A stretch of DNA of 64,000 nucleotides. It comes from Temnothorax longispinosus. Lineage: Eukaryota > Arthropoda > Insecta > Hymenoptera > Formicidae. The position numbers and the translations under genes were made by a program. The DNA lies in NCBI RefSeq assembly GCF_030848805.1, contig NC_092367.1:930001-994000 (forward strand), written 5' to 3'. The notes under the pieces were generated by a model. That model did no database searches. It worked only from the letters and a program-made list of their open reading frames with translations, and was not told the origin of the DNA. Positions 36,841 through 50,070 of this stretch are shown here, piece by piece. The first letter of the stretch is position 1, and each line of letters opens with the position of its first letter.

Positions 36841-37638
36841 ACAAGGGGACAGCTAATTCTTTACCCCTTGAATTTTGCTAAATTTTTAATATGTTAAAGT
36901 ACACCCCATTCACTAATACTATAAGTACTGTAACTCTGTCCAATGCGTAATAGATTATGAAATATTAATGTTTAAAATTTTTCGTGTGTATAATTGCTCT
37001 AAAATTCTATATACAGAATAAAGTTTATTTATGTATCATAAATGAGAAAAATAGAATTATAATAACATTACAAAGAAATACGTCACAATTAATAAAAATA
37101 CATTACATGACAATTAACCTTTGGTGTCGGAACTTTCAATTTGTTCACTATCGATAATATGGTCACAATGGGTACACGTTTGGAAGATATCTATCAGAGA
37201 AACATTTAAAACACATTAGTAATTTGCGCCAAGCGCGTTTTAGGAATTGCTTCTTTGCACAAGCATGATTTATTTATCATTGATACACTGAGAAAAGAAA
37301 TTTGTTAATCCCAAGAAATATTTAATCCGATACGTTCAACTAAACATTTTAGTTAGTTAACTAAACATTAGTTAAATTAATTAATTCTTGATTAAAGAAA
37401 CTAAATAAATTGTTGAAATAACTAATGTTTAGTTAACTAACTAAAATGCTTAGTTGAACATATCGGACTAAATATTTCTTGGGATTAACAATTTTTTTTC
37501 TCAGTGTATCGGAAAAAATTTTAAACATTAATATTTTATAAACTGTACATTGGACAGTTACTGTACTTATTAGTGACTGGGGTGTACTGCAACATATTAA
37601 AAATGTAGCAAAATTCAAGGGGTTGGTTATCCCCTTGT
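36841..37638. mobile_element. 798 bp inverted-repeat element with a nested palindrome
   Basis: Outer inverted arms of about 125-140 bases, at 36841-36980 and about 37514-37638, begin ACAAGGGG. They share CCCCTTGAATTTTGCTA, TTTTTAATATGTT and GTACACCCCA with their complements. Between them, close to the right arm, sits a second and independent inverted repeat (37282-37510). There is no transposase frame and no clear target duplication, so I give no superfamily. Confidence 0.8.
37282..37510. mobile_element. Inner palindromic element nested in the 798 bp element
   Basis: Arms of about 90 bases run inwards from GATACACTGAGAAAAGAAAT on the left and end in CTCAGTGTATC on the right. They contain TAATCCCAAGAAATATTTA and TTTTAGTTAGTTAACTAA with their complements. 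The terminal CACTGAGAAAA motif is the start of the repeat. It looks like a separate MITE that inserted into the larger one. Confidence 0.78.
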
Positions 37639-40600
37639 AAGATTAGCTGAGTAAGCAAACGTTTCGCAACAATTTTCGATCCTCCGAGAAGTTTTCAGAA
37701 TGGCTCTTGCTATTTCGCGATACCTACGTTACGTTTAGATGATCGGGAATATCGTATGGTATGGATACAGGAGTTAGCGTGACTTTTCGCCTCTACGACT
37801 TCGTTGTCAAACGTTACCAAGCCGTTACGCGTACGTACGTATATCCCTTATCGAAAAACTGCCTTTGGCGAAGCATCGAACTATCGATGGTTCACCGGGG
37901 CAGATGTCGAGAAGCCGCGATCCATGATATTACACAATGCATACGTAATGCGCCCGCTTCGATGCGGCTTCGCGAACTGACGTGTCCACATATCCGTCCA
38001 TGGCGGATATGCATCGCGAGAGCTTGTATCACGAGACATCATTTCGCGGGGTGGGGGGATGGTACATCTGGGCGCGTTAATGCGAAAACGACAGAATCAT
38101 TTAGCGACATTCTCGACCTCGGTTTATCTGAAAGCATGCAGGAATTTATCTAGACTTATCGTAGAAATTACAATAGCGTATTAGATATTATCAAATTAAA
38201 TTATAAAATTAAAACATCGTCATAAAGTTCGTTAAATAATGTCGTTTCGCTACGATTTGCCGCAGATAATATGATGTAAAGGCACCGCAAGAAATATTTT
38301 ATAAATATCACCGTAGTTTTAATAATAACCAAGGGTAAATATTGACGTAAAGAACGTCTATAATCGAGGCGACGCGTACCACGTAACACAGTTTCGCTAA
38401 AATTTCTCCCGTTCTACTTTTTTTCAACGATAAAAGCACCCTCGATTTAGAACTCATCCGGAGCGGTGTCCGTAGGGGCTGTCGTGAAACGCGCGCGTTT
38501 CAGAGGCTTGCGCCCGGGGAGAGATTTATTACGGTCCCCTTTGTCGTACGAGTGCCAAAAATGTGTCGTATTTGCAACGTGAAGGATCTCAAAAGGGAAC
38601 AGATATCAAAGTCGCGTCCATTATTCGAAATGGATATCATCGAGCTCTGGCCCGACTGTGTTCTGCAGTTCCCCCCCGCCCTGCCCCCTTTACATATGAC
38701 GACGCGACGCGCGACTCTCCCCTTGATGTTAGCGATTTTCTGCGCATAGTTTTGGTCGTCGGCTTTACCGAGAAAGTCGCGCGGCCGATTTTGCAGCATA
38801 CTTTGATGCGAACACGCTACGCGAGGCTTAACTGTTCCCAAAGTTATAGCCGGGCATTAGGCGACATCGTACAAATGCGCAATCTACGCAAAAGGGGAGA
38901 AACGCGCCGTTTCTCGCAGTCGCAGTTTCGAAACTGCATAATAGGAAGTCGCACATTGGATGAGAGCACGAGCAGTTGTGTGTCTCGACGTTGTCGCTCG
39001 GACGTAAAAATCCCAAGTATTGTAGCTCGCGTGTCGACTGATGGATATCGTAATAATTCATTATAATGTAATTATTGTCGACTTCTTGAAATGCTCGAAA
39101 CGCATTTTATGGTCTCTCCGAAGAAAAGTTCGCGGTAATTAACGTTGTACTTTGAAGTCCTGAATGGTGGGGACATCAATCAAATATAGCAGTCGTTTCG
39201 TGACAAAAATCAGACCGTAATGGTACTGCCGCATTAAGAACTCCGCGGAGAACAGTAGTTCGGTGAAGTAGTAAAAAGCGCGCGAATGCGGCAGCTGTTT
39301 ACCGCAGTGAAACGTTAATCGCGACGATCGTGACGCAGCGAACGAAAGGCGGAGATAAAACAAAAATGTTAAGGGAGTCGCCCCCGCGCGCGACAGATTC
39401 GTCCGAAGTTTTGCTTGTCAGCAGTCAGATCGATATTTCCTAGTCGCGAAACTTTTCTCGCAGACGCAAAGTAGATCGGCTGTCATTCCCGATTTGTGTC
39501 CCGTCGACCGATAGAGCTTCTTGCGACACGAACTTCGCGATTACTTTTCCGCGGATAGCAGACTGCGCTGACATATATTTCTGCGAATCAGTTTAAGAGT
39601 ATTCGGAGAGTTCGGTTTCCCTCTAGTTCCACGCCACAACTGACTTTTCTTCTGTTTGTCTCGGGCATTTGACAAAGTCCTATATATCTCGTGTTTCTTA
39701 TTTCGCGGTGCTCCGCGCGGCTATTTGAATAACACGAGCATTCTTGAACTGAGCTAAAAAGTCATATTAGCGTCATTTCGCGATATTTTCCATATTTATA
39801 TTACTGTCGTATACATATATATGTATATATACATACATTTCGCGCAAAGTTGTTTGGTTGGAAAGTAAACGCAGTGAACTAACAGCGAAAGTAATATTCA
39901 GTGATAGAACGTGGAAAACTTTCCATCCAGAAAATTGAAAGCGTTTTGAATTTCAGATATCAATTTATCCAATAGGTGGCTCCCTTTAATCCGTCGCGCT
40001 CGTCGTTTGCGCTAAGAACATTAATTATCCCCGGAGAGAAGTTTCTTCTTCAGGCGCGCCCGTATTATCCCCCGCTGACGTGTTTACCATCGTCGTTTCA
40101 CCGCGTCACGATGCGCCGTCTACTTTTTCCACCTTGGGACGACGTTCCCCCGATATAATTTATAGCGATATCTCTCCCAGTCGCGCGCGCCAATCGTAAA
40201 CAGGGTATAAGACCAGCAAGAACACGATTGTATCGAAGTATGTTAACTATCCCCGTCGACATCTCGCGCGCGGCAAGAGGGCGGGCGAGCGAAATGTCGT
40301 TGTCATCGCGAGCGACACGCGGGACCGAAGGGATTTTTCTTTCGAGCACGCGAAAGCAGAGTCGTATTCGATCTTATTCGACGTGGCATGGCGGCTAATG
40401 CGAAGTTAATCTCGCATGACGCCTCCGCCACGTGCGGGGGCCGGGTTTCCCGATCTGGCTCGCGGAAAAGAGAGCGACGTCAACCGTTGCTCCTGATTTA
40501 CCTTTAATGGCTTTTAATGCCCTCCCGCCGGGGACGAGCGGAGGACGGCTTGCCTCTCGCAGCTTTCTTTCCTACCGCGAGACTCTCTTGCGGCAAGAAT

Positions 40601-40950
40601 TACGAGCTTTCGATGCTCGAACGTCTTCCGCGAGCGCGAGATGAAAGCGCGGGATGTTTCGATCAATTTTTCCAAAAGTGTTCCCGATTTGTTTTCCTAC
40701 TGTCAGTTTTATAGCGATTTGAAACAACCTCGGAAACAACACCACGACATTCACTTATTTAACGCGAATGTAGAGATTATTATTCGTTCGATTTAAAGTT
40801 AAACGCGCTGATGTGACCAATAATGAGAGTATCATAATTAAGAGATATCCATATAGTAATATCTTTTAATATCTCTTCTAAGATCCCCGCTTATTTAATT
40901 GTGAAATATTATCATTATGTCGCTAATGACCATCTTTATTTTTATTTCAG

Positions 40951-41084
40951 GCCTCTGTCAACAAGACGCGGTGCACATCACGGCTATCCTCGGAGAGAGT
41001 GTTGTCTTCAACTGTCACGTAGAGTTCCCCGGTGAGCACCCAGTGCCCTACGTTCTCCAATGGGAGAAGAAGGTAGGCGACACG
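40951..41084 (+). CDS. tutl: Turtle exon: first half of Ig domain 1
   Basis: The acceptor TTTTTATTTCAG is strong. Two bases finish the split Gly, then 44 codons (residues 162-205) are read, starting LCQQDAVHITAILGE. It contains the first Ig cysteine (C182, in VVFNCHVEF) and the core tryptophan (W198, in VLQWEKK), so it forms strands A to C of a V-type Ig domain. This sequence is highly characteristic of insect turtle proteins, neuronal receptors for axon and dendrite patterning and self-avoidance. The end is ambiguous. The donor at 41085 (ACG|GTACGA) is weak but keeps the VGDT residues that I recall in fly turtle. The stronger-looking donor at 41073 (AAG|GTAGGC) would end the exon at 41072. 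Both are phase 0. Confidence 0.93.
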
Positions 41085-43829
41085 GTACGATATCGGACGA
41101 TATCGCCTCTGCTCTCTATATCCGTGAGTTAAAAAGACGGGGGCACTCCACGAGAGCGCCGCGCCTCTGGTATCAGCAAGCCTGCCAGTGTACCATCGCG
41201 ACATTTTAAACGACGACTCGGAGAGAATCATTCGACGTCACATCGAGCGAAAAGTCTCCTTTCGCTTCGCTTCCTCGAGCAATCGATGCGTGCAAAATCG
41301 TAAACGCGCCCCCCCCCTTCCGTCCGCTATTAACACCCGCGCGATGCTAAACGTTCTTTTTTTTCCTTTCGTCGAGATAGTCGTTACAATTTCGCGCAAT
41401 CACCCGATGATGTATGGAATATTAAATAACGAGATCGTAGTGGCATAACATCAAGTAATAACGGCACGGAATAATGAAAAAGATCGACGTTTTTCGATCT
41501 CGCTTAATCCGAGACGCACTCCATGAGATATCGTAAATTTCTTCGGGTGGAAATCCACGGGAATTGTCGCAGTTCGCTCGATGCGCGCTCACTCCCGCGG
41601 AAAGAAATTTGCACTTCCGAGACTCCTTTTTTAATTCCGCGATTAAACGTTGCATAATCGCGAATTGGGGCGTGAAGAGGCAATATGGTGGGGGGGCCAC
41701 GCAGATACGGCGCGCTCCGGCCTGTCCTGCCCGAATAAACAGTTATTTCTATGAATTCTGCGACCCAGCTTCTCTTTTTGACCGCTATAAAGTTAATGTC
41801 CCATTTCTAGAATTTTTATATAATGGGGTGAGTGAATTCTAACTCTTCCGAAAAACTCTGGAGTTCTTGAGTCTCGAAAAGATTTTTGGTGCCTCACGAA
41901 TTTTATTTCGACAGATATTATGATTCAAATCGATCCCAATTGAAATGAAAAAGAAAACTGTTATTATGAAAACTATCAAGTTTTATACAATAAAACTGTG
42001 TAGTACCTTTTTGAATACCTTGTATTTAATCGCCAGAGAATTTTTCCTTTTTGTCGTCGCTTATCTTTCGTAATAATTGACAGACGCGAATAATAAAGTT
42101 TCACTGATTATTCAAAAAATTAGAGCAACACTTGCATTTTTGATCGAATATTTACGGAATTTGGCGCCAGCAGTTTTTCTCAAATAACCGCACAAAATAA
42201 TTTCTACAACGCGTGAACATGAATAAATTTACATATGGTTACATACACATACGCTAGCGAGCTGTACCAGTGAGGCAGAGCGCAGCGGAGGGCACACGTT
42301 TTTGAAATGTTACTGCAACGTTATTGTTACTGAGAGAAACTTTAAATTGGCCGTATATTTACGATTTGTTGGCTTACGCGCTTACGTTCTTCCGTTTGGT
42401 CGTTTTGTATATCCTGTTTTGATTTTGATCGGTGGAAACCACCGACAACGGCGAACGGGACGCGCCTCTCGTTCGTGCGCGAGCGAGCGAGCGAGCACCG
42501 CCGCAAATTACTCGCTCGAGTAGAGTAAAAAGTAACGTACTTTGTATTCACACGTTGTATATCTCGTCCGGACTGGAGAGGGCAGAGCACATTACGTACA
42601 TCAATTAACGGCATCATCCGATCATTTCAATCAGTACTAACAACATGAATTCCAGATCATAAAACGCGCGAACGACCTTTTCTCATTCATCTCATGTGAT
42701 GACCACATATCATCGCGATATAATACATATGTACAATGGAGCGGGCGATGCGGGTGCGCGACGAAAATGAGCGATACGCTAGATAACATAAATGTGATCA
42801 CCGGAGCGAATCGAAAGCCGCTTGAAAAATAGCGAGAGCGATCCGTTGTAAAATGTCAATTCTAGTTCCTGGCGGCGCGGCGCATCGGAAACTTGTTACC
42901 GTGAATCGCTCTCGTGAAATGAAAAATTAAGGATCATCATGGTATATTCGCTTCATCGATATCCGGCTCTCCATTGGCATCATAATCCGCCGATCGATCA
43001 ATCTCCTTCGAGTGCCCGCCAGGATTTTCATTCCTAATACGGTTAACGCGCGCGAAATGTAAAACGCGGTGTTTTACACACCGCGGAGCCGTAAGCCTTT
43101 TTTTCACCGCGCCGCGATTCAACGATGCGACGTATCGCGATTTTTCGCGAGTACTCGCGCACACGCTCACAATGATATTCTCGTGCTAGATTTTTCATGC
43201 GAGATTTCGTTGCACTGTTTCGAGAATGAGAGAGAAAGAGAGCGAAAGGACCGCCCGAATCGTAACGTGTATATTACTTTGACTACGGCGCATATAATTT
43301 GGTATCCGCGAGAGGATACCCACGCAGAATCCACGTTCGTAAAATCGCAAGACGTTGCTCGTTCCGATTTTCTTCTCGATTAAATGCAGAAATGTCCGAG
43401 ATAGTACACGTTTACGACTCGTCGCGGTTCTTTCGAATGACGAGCTCGCCGTTTCACGAATCTCTTCGCGATATAAAGAAGCGAGAAAAGCAAGGGAGTG
43501 CCCTTCAGTTTCTCTACATCTTGGAATTTTACGTGTTTTTGATTGTACGCGTGCGTTTCTTGTCGTTCGTGAACTTTTATGTTTTATATAATCTTTAAAG
43601 TTTATTCAATGAATCTCTTATCTCGCGACGTAGGATGCAAAAATATAGCAGACATAAAGGGATGTTTCCTTTTATCTTTAAATCGCAAAATGACGTCAAC
43701 TGTTCGCGATACTCACTAAAAGTCGAAGAGTGAAATGCAAGTGCGTAATGAAAAGTAAAAATTGAGCTTGTGCACTTTGATTTGCCATTCTAAGAAAGAA
43801 TAAAAATGCGCTCTATAAGTTGAAATAAA

Positions 43830-44180
43830 ATCGCACTCCATTTGAGTGAAAGGGCACTCTTTTCGAGTGTAGTAGATCAGTGTCCATAGTGAATTATGTC
43901 ACTCTACAATTTTGAAGTTTTGAATGGAAAATTTCGCTCTTTTAGAGTCATTTATTAGTCGGTCTTCAATGAATCGTGATTCACTATAGCTTTAGAGTGA
44001 GATAGCATCACTCCGGTAAAGTAGCCGCTCTAAAAATTTTAGAATAAAAATTGTCATGAGTGCCCGCATTTACTTAAATTAGAGTGACAAGCCTCTCTTT
44101 TGGAGTGACTATCGCAATCACTCTAATGTTATTGTATTAATGGCGAAACTACTCTATAAAATTTAGAGAGTATCAATATA
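43830..44180. repeat. Irregular cluster of GAGTG/CACTC words
   Basis: Within 350 bases the pentamer GAGTG or its complement CACTC, often extended to AGAGTGA or CACTCTA, occurs about ten or more times in both orientations at irregular spacing. There is no regular tandem unit. It could be a decayed array or a homotypic binding-site cluster. Confidence 0.5.
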
Positions 44181-45300
44181 GGAATGATCAAAACGGTGCG
44201 ATACATCGCTCGCAATAAAAAATAAAAACCTCTTTCGTTCTTCAAGTTCGACTTTCGACGTCTATTTTGATTCCTCGTTTCTTTTAATGCATCAACGTCC
44301 AGTTTAAGTATCTCGAATTACTCACGCGCGGCTTAGTCTGCGAACGGCCAGCTCGTCCATCACGAAACAATGTGGAGTAGCGCACTTTTCCCACTTCTAT
44401 CTCGGGGGCGGAAAATTGAAAAATCATGTCTCTGTCTCCTCTAACCTCTGGTGCCTTGCATGCGTTGTTCGCTGGCGCACGCGGTGGTGGCGGATTTAAT
44501 CGGCGGAGATGGGAAAACGCGCGTCGCGTGTGGCTAAAACAAACATAGTGTGACTGTCGCATGAAAAATACGATGCTATCGTCGGCGCAATTAGATAGGG
44601 CAATCGCGGCTTCGGCTCGCCGTAAATTACGGGATCGTGTTTCCCGGATCTTGCCGCTGTAAAAATTAGCCCCATCCTCCTGCGATCATCCGATCACCAC
44701 CGCCGCTGCATGATCGTAGTCTGCGTGTAGAAAATTTTGCCTGCCAAGTAGCGTAATGTAATATGTGTATTATATGTATTAGTGATGCGTATATAGTCGC
44801 ATGTATGTCGCCGCGCGAATTTGTACCGCCGCGTATCGCACTTATCGGTCTCTCTCTCTCGCGATCAATAGTTGAAATATCTCGCTAATCCGGTAAGCTC
44901 CGCCGGTGCGAGATATCATCTCGCCGATCGGCGTGTACGCGTGCATAATGCCGCGAAATAAATTGATTAAAATTAAAGCGTTGCGCCATCGACGCCGGGC
45001 GTGTGGAGACTAACGCGATCGAGAGCGAATTATAGGCGTCGGGTGTTATTTGTGTATCGGATGAGATTACACCTGTACGTATCGTGTAAAACGCGTAAAA
45101 ATTACATACTTTCGAACGCGCGAGTAAAATGCGGGCGGGATAAACGCGGCGAGATGACCCAGCGCCGGATCGGGGGCTCCCCTCGCGGACTCCGGGGATT
45201 TCCGGTCGATCCGGCGTCGCGTTGCCGTAAACGCATTACTGTGCATTCAATATTGACTTCGCAAACCTACCCTCGTCCCGGATTAATTAATTAATTAATC

Positions 45301-45322
45301 GATCGCGCGCGCGCGCGCGCGC
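45301..45322. repeat. (CG)n tract
   Basis: Alternating CG run of about 20 bases directly after a TTAATTAATTAATCGAT segment. Such tracts favour Z-DNA. A shorter one is at 26808-26826. Confidence 0.9.
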
Positions 45323-48300
45323 AGAAGACTATACCGCGATCGACGCGACCGCGACGGTTGAACCCGACGACGTAATCTTAGAGCCGCGTTCGTACACTTG
45401 AGCACGCGTGCTCGCGTGCTCTCGCACTCCGTGCGTGCTCGAGAGCACGGACGCGATTCTATATTATGATCGGCGGTAGCAAACAGCGATACATGCACAT
45501 ACGGTGCCTTCACGTGGCGGTTAGGTACCGTGCGAGCGCACTTCCGACGTAGGATCGATATGATAGAAATTAATCGCGAGTATAATCGTGTCGTTGCCCC
45601 GATGGTTACCCGTATATAGCGAACGTCGCGAATGCACGCGACTCCACGAGCGAATCTCACGCGTCGAGGACCGCGTAACACATGGCGGACAGACGGGTTT
45701 TATTCGACGCCCTATTGTATCTGCACGCCGGATTTCGGCCGCGACTATGGCTTGACTTAATCAAACGTCAATTTGCTCGATAATCGCTATATGTTTGTAT
45801 ATATAATCGACATGGATTAGTAGGATTTCAATATAAAGGGGACACGATGTAGGAACCGCCATGTTTCCTCTTAACGTAATATTTTCGAAAATATACCGCC
45901 TGTATATAAGATAAAATGGCTTGTAATAATGAATGAATCAAGAATGAAGAAGCGTGTAAATATCATTTGCAAGAAAAATAAGGTAGAAGCACGTTGACGA
46001 GCTCTTGGAGATCAAAAGAACGCGAGGTTAATCTTATCTCGAATGGCTATATATACTTTCGTGAGAAAAAAAAGGGGCGACTTCTATATCGTAAAAAAAA
46101 TTCCAGACCGTCCCACCTCACCCCAATCCACGTTCAATCGTCCCGGCAATTTTTCTATTAGCATTAATTACCATGTCCCGGCAAATCACTTCGGGGGGAA
46201 GCGCGAGGCCGGTCAGTTCCTCGTACATATAGCCGTCCTTTTTACCGTCCCTCGGAAAACGCTTCTGGATAGCGAGAGATTTCCAACGCTGGAACGACGC
46301 CCCGTCCCCCGGCCATTTCCATTTCCAGACGACGACTCGCCGCGATGAAGGGGGAGTGGGGGAACGACGCGGGTAGAGAGGTGGAGGTTGGCACGGCGAA
46401 GGGCTGTTTTCTTTTTTACGCGCGGCATCGCTGGAATCTCGCATAAATCACGCGAGAAACCCAGGGGCTTTTGAGCCACCCTCCTTCACCGTCTCGACCA
46501 TCGCCCCCCCTCTCACGATTCGAACCCCTCCGCGCCAATCTCTCCCTTCTATACCCTCGGGCCGTCCGTCGCTTTCGCCACCCCTGCCTTCCTCCCCCTG
46601 TCTATGGCGCTGCGGCTGACAACTAATTTCTCTTCCCGTCTGACTTTTTGCACCCTCTCCCTCCCTCCTCGCCCCCTCATGGCGCGAAACTAGCCTCTCA
46701 CACTCCCCCATACCATTTTTTCCATTCGCGTGCGGACGACGCACCTGATGCGGCCTGCAATGGGCTCGGTCTCAATTGCAATTACCAGCGATAATTAAAA
46801 GGCTACGATTCATAATTAAGAGACTCGAAAAAATTCTTAGTGAAAAGGCGAGACCGCGATGCGTTTCCCGGGAGAGCTCCCATTTGCAGAATCGTGCCTT
46901 TATCTCGTGAAAATAGCTTCCACCGCGAAATATCTCTGGGTGAAAGTCCCACGAATATTACTCTAACCGTAGGAACACACGAGAGCGCTTCTCGACGAGA
47001 TATTTTCACTTAGGATCATATTTATTGGCGTTTGGCGAATCTTGGAACCAATTTCGAAACTTGCAGCGCGCCGAGTGAATCAAACACGATCGTTTATCAT
47101 GCGCGTCCATGTTATTGTTTGCTTTTCCGGAAGCAAATAGTTATCGATGCTCGATGGTATACATGTTACCCGCGCGTCCGAATAGGAGACGAAGACCGGG
47201 GCCTTCGTTGCCGGCACCGCTAACTGATTCGATGAATGAAGAAAAAGCACTCTCATAAATTGCGGCAGCGTACATTCTTCTGTACCGCACCTGCGGTTCT
47301 CGGTTGTGGCTGCGCGAACTAGTGCGAAGAGAACACGATGTTTTTCCTCGACCTCTTCGATCGAAACCGCAGAGATCTCCCTTCGAAATTTATTCACTCG
47401 TCAATAAATCCGGCGAAAGTGTGCATAAAAATCGCGAAGTCGTACGGGCGCGGGGATAACTTTGGGGATATGGCTTTTTACGAGCGCGCGATTCGCACCG
47501 GAGAGACGACACGCGGAAACGCACGTTTTAACTCCCACCCTTTGAATGGCTTTTTGAAATCGCGCGCGCCGGGCGAATCCGCGAAATGAATTCGCATTAA
47601 AGATCGCGTCGACATTTATCGCGCACGAGTTTGCGGTGGGTCTACCTGCCTGCTTAGTTTGCCTCTTCTTTTGCAATGAGCAAGAGAAATGCAAGTTGTC
47701 GCAACCGTGACTAACGTTTCCGACTCTCCCTCTGGCTTTTCCATTCCTTTTATTTTCCACATCCCTCCTTTTTGCCCGTTTTCTCTTTTAACTATTCCGC
47801 ATATGCGCGAGGAGAGTCACCTCTGATGAAATTACCACAAGACAAATAACGTTAAACACACACGCATACCCGGCGCACATGCGCTAGGCGTAAATTACAT
47901 CAAGAGAGTCATGTTGAATAAAAGAAGCTGAAACATAAGTGCGGTGGGCTTTTTTTTTAATGCAATTCTAAATAAAATTTGCAAACAAAGAAAGAATTTT
48001 ATATGGTATGTTTGATCCTTAACTCGGATTCTTACAAGCGTTGGTGAACAAATCGAGCCTTCACTCCAGATATCTATGGTTCGGTTTTACCATATAAGCG
48101 TGATTAAAGCGAATGGTTCTTGCCTTTTAAGCCAGCGGAAGAAATTAAAAAAAAAAAAGAAAAAGAAAACTACGTTAAAATTATTTTTGCTTGTTAAAGT
48201 CGCAGGGGTGAGAGTTTTCATACTCGTCCCTCGTAAAGGCCATTCTGCGAGAGCCGCTGTACGTGCTAATACAAACGTGCAATTTGCATACGCGACAATT

Positions 48301-49509
48301 TGCATTTATGCCCGCCGCTAACTGGTTCGGCCGCGAGCGAGCGGGGATAAAAAGGAGAGGTACGCGCGAATTCCCCGGGGCCAAAGTGCCGAAGAGTGGA
48401 GGAACGAAATTTCGTGTAGGGCGGTACGCCGCCGCGCCCGCGCGCGCATTTGTAGTCCGGTCGCGCGGCCGCGCCGCGCGCCGCGCCGGGCTAAAACTTA
48501 CGCGCGCACGCACGCTTTTATTCCGCGGCTCGTCGCGACACAGAGCATCCGAGTGGCATCCCTTATGAGATTACGCGGCGCACCGCCAACACACGTGGAA
48601 AATTAATGCGCGTTTTCAACAGCGGCGGCGGCGGGAGGGCGGCGAGGGGGGAGAGGCTTCCATTGTCGCATCCGCTGGAAAGTTAGCCCTCCCACGGACT
48701 TGCTGGAAAGAGACGAGTCTCGCAGAAGGTTCGCCGGGTCTTGTTTCGCTGGATGCACGAATACATTGAAGCCGACGTACAAAAGTACACGGGTACCGTG
48801 CGATAATGAACGCGGTTCAAAACCATTATTCCTCGTAGTCATTAATTAATACGAAAGAAAAAAAAATAAAAGATATCTCCGTGGAAGTTATTCAGAGGTA
48901 TTCAAAAGCGCGCGCTTTACATCATAATTGAATTAACTCTCGTTTCGGATAAAATACTCGCATTGTCTTTCCGTCTAACGACGCGTGCGAGATGATTCGA
49001 TCGATAATCGCATATAATACTTGCGTATTAGCGGCACGTGGCGTAATTTATTTCGAATTACACGCGAGAAATTATAATTTTCAAACAATTATTTACATTC
49101 GATTATTTCAATTATTTATGAATATCCGCATCCCTCCCCGCGGTCACCTGCGGGGGAGAGCAATCATTTTCCCATGGAGGCGCGCAATAATAACGAATAA
49201 TTCTTCGGCTGTAGCGCGAGCTTTTAAATGTTTTTGCAGCGTTACCATTCATCGAGACATGGGCCCTCCAATGGAATTACGGCGGCATCGCGCAAATGTA
49301 AGTGGAGAATGCAAATTAATGCGCGCACTTCGCGGCGAGAATGCTGTGACTCCCATTGTTTCGCTCTCCACTCACCCTCGTGCTCTTCTCGCCGTTGCCG
49401 CTGCTTCTTTTACCCTTAACGAGCACTCTCCATCAAGAACGTATGTTTTTCCATAAAGCTAGCCGGTAAATGCTCGTATAGCTCGTTCGTTAATACATCG
49501 GGGTAACTT

Positions 49510-50070
49510 TCCGCAGGAGAGAGAGGAAGAGAAAGAGATGGAGGAAGGGAGGGGGGAGAAAGAGGGAGAAACAGAAAGAGCAAGAGGAAGGAAGAGAGGG
49601 AAGAGGATGGGAAAATCGGGCGATATTAAATTTGTAAGAAAGGGTTGAAGGGTCGGATGGGCGTAATGGAGGCTCTCCTTGTTTCCCCGCGTACTTCTAT
49701 TTTGAAAGAAAAGTGCCGCGAGTGGCACCGGATGAGGGAGGAATGCTGGTTGACGACGGTGAGTAGGTGGTGGATATATCTCGTCGCGAGTGGAAGAGCA
49801 GGGAGGGGTAGAAGGGAGCACGACGTAATTTAATGAAACAAATGGAGACACGAGTCAACTGCGCAAACACTGGAAGGAGAGACAGGATGAATGGAGGACG
49901 AAGGGAGAAAGGGAGGAGCGTGGACTGCTGGAGGACGAGTGAGATGGCGGAAGCCGAGATAGGGAGAAAGCGAGATTGGGGTACGATGGCAGAGAAAGAC
50001 AGAAAGAGAGGAAAAAGGAGAGAGAGAGGGCGAAAGACGTGTTTGCGTGCGAGAAAGAGAAATAGAGTCT
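49510..50070. repeat. 560 bp purine-rich low-complexity region
   Basis: The + strand is dominated by G and A (GGAAGAGAAAGAGATGGAGG-like text). Frames on both strands (49459-49851 minus, 49697-50116 minus, 49833-50168 plus) stay open by composition and have Leu/Ser/Phe/Pro or Arg/Glu/Gly bias. Not a gene. Confidence 0.6.

Larger units (their letters stand above)
29529..40950 (+). other. tutl: 11.4 kb GC-AG intron of turtle
   Basis: It begins GCAAGT, the usual context for the minority GC donor (exon AG before it), and ends TTTATTTTTATTTCAG. Phase is 1: the split codon G|GC gives Gly. It contains the cluster of palindromic elements at 30931-33045, the SINE at about 32530-32688, the nested inverted repeats at 36841-37638 and a G homopolymer at 36127-36145. 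The gaps 33046-36840 and 37639-40950 contain only short frames without recognisable domains (for example 37761-38153 and 38563-39066) and no gene I can support. Confidence 0.8.

Noticed and set aside
38563..39066. 167-codon open frame in the 11 kb intron
   Set aside because: No recognisable domain, no splice support and a residue mix consistent with random CpG-rich sequence.
46515..46545. tRNA B-box-like GGTTCGAATC on the minus strand
   Set aside because: No A box at a workable distance and no cloverleaf; it sits in low-complexity sequence.
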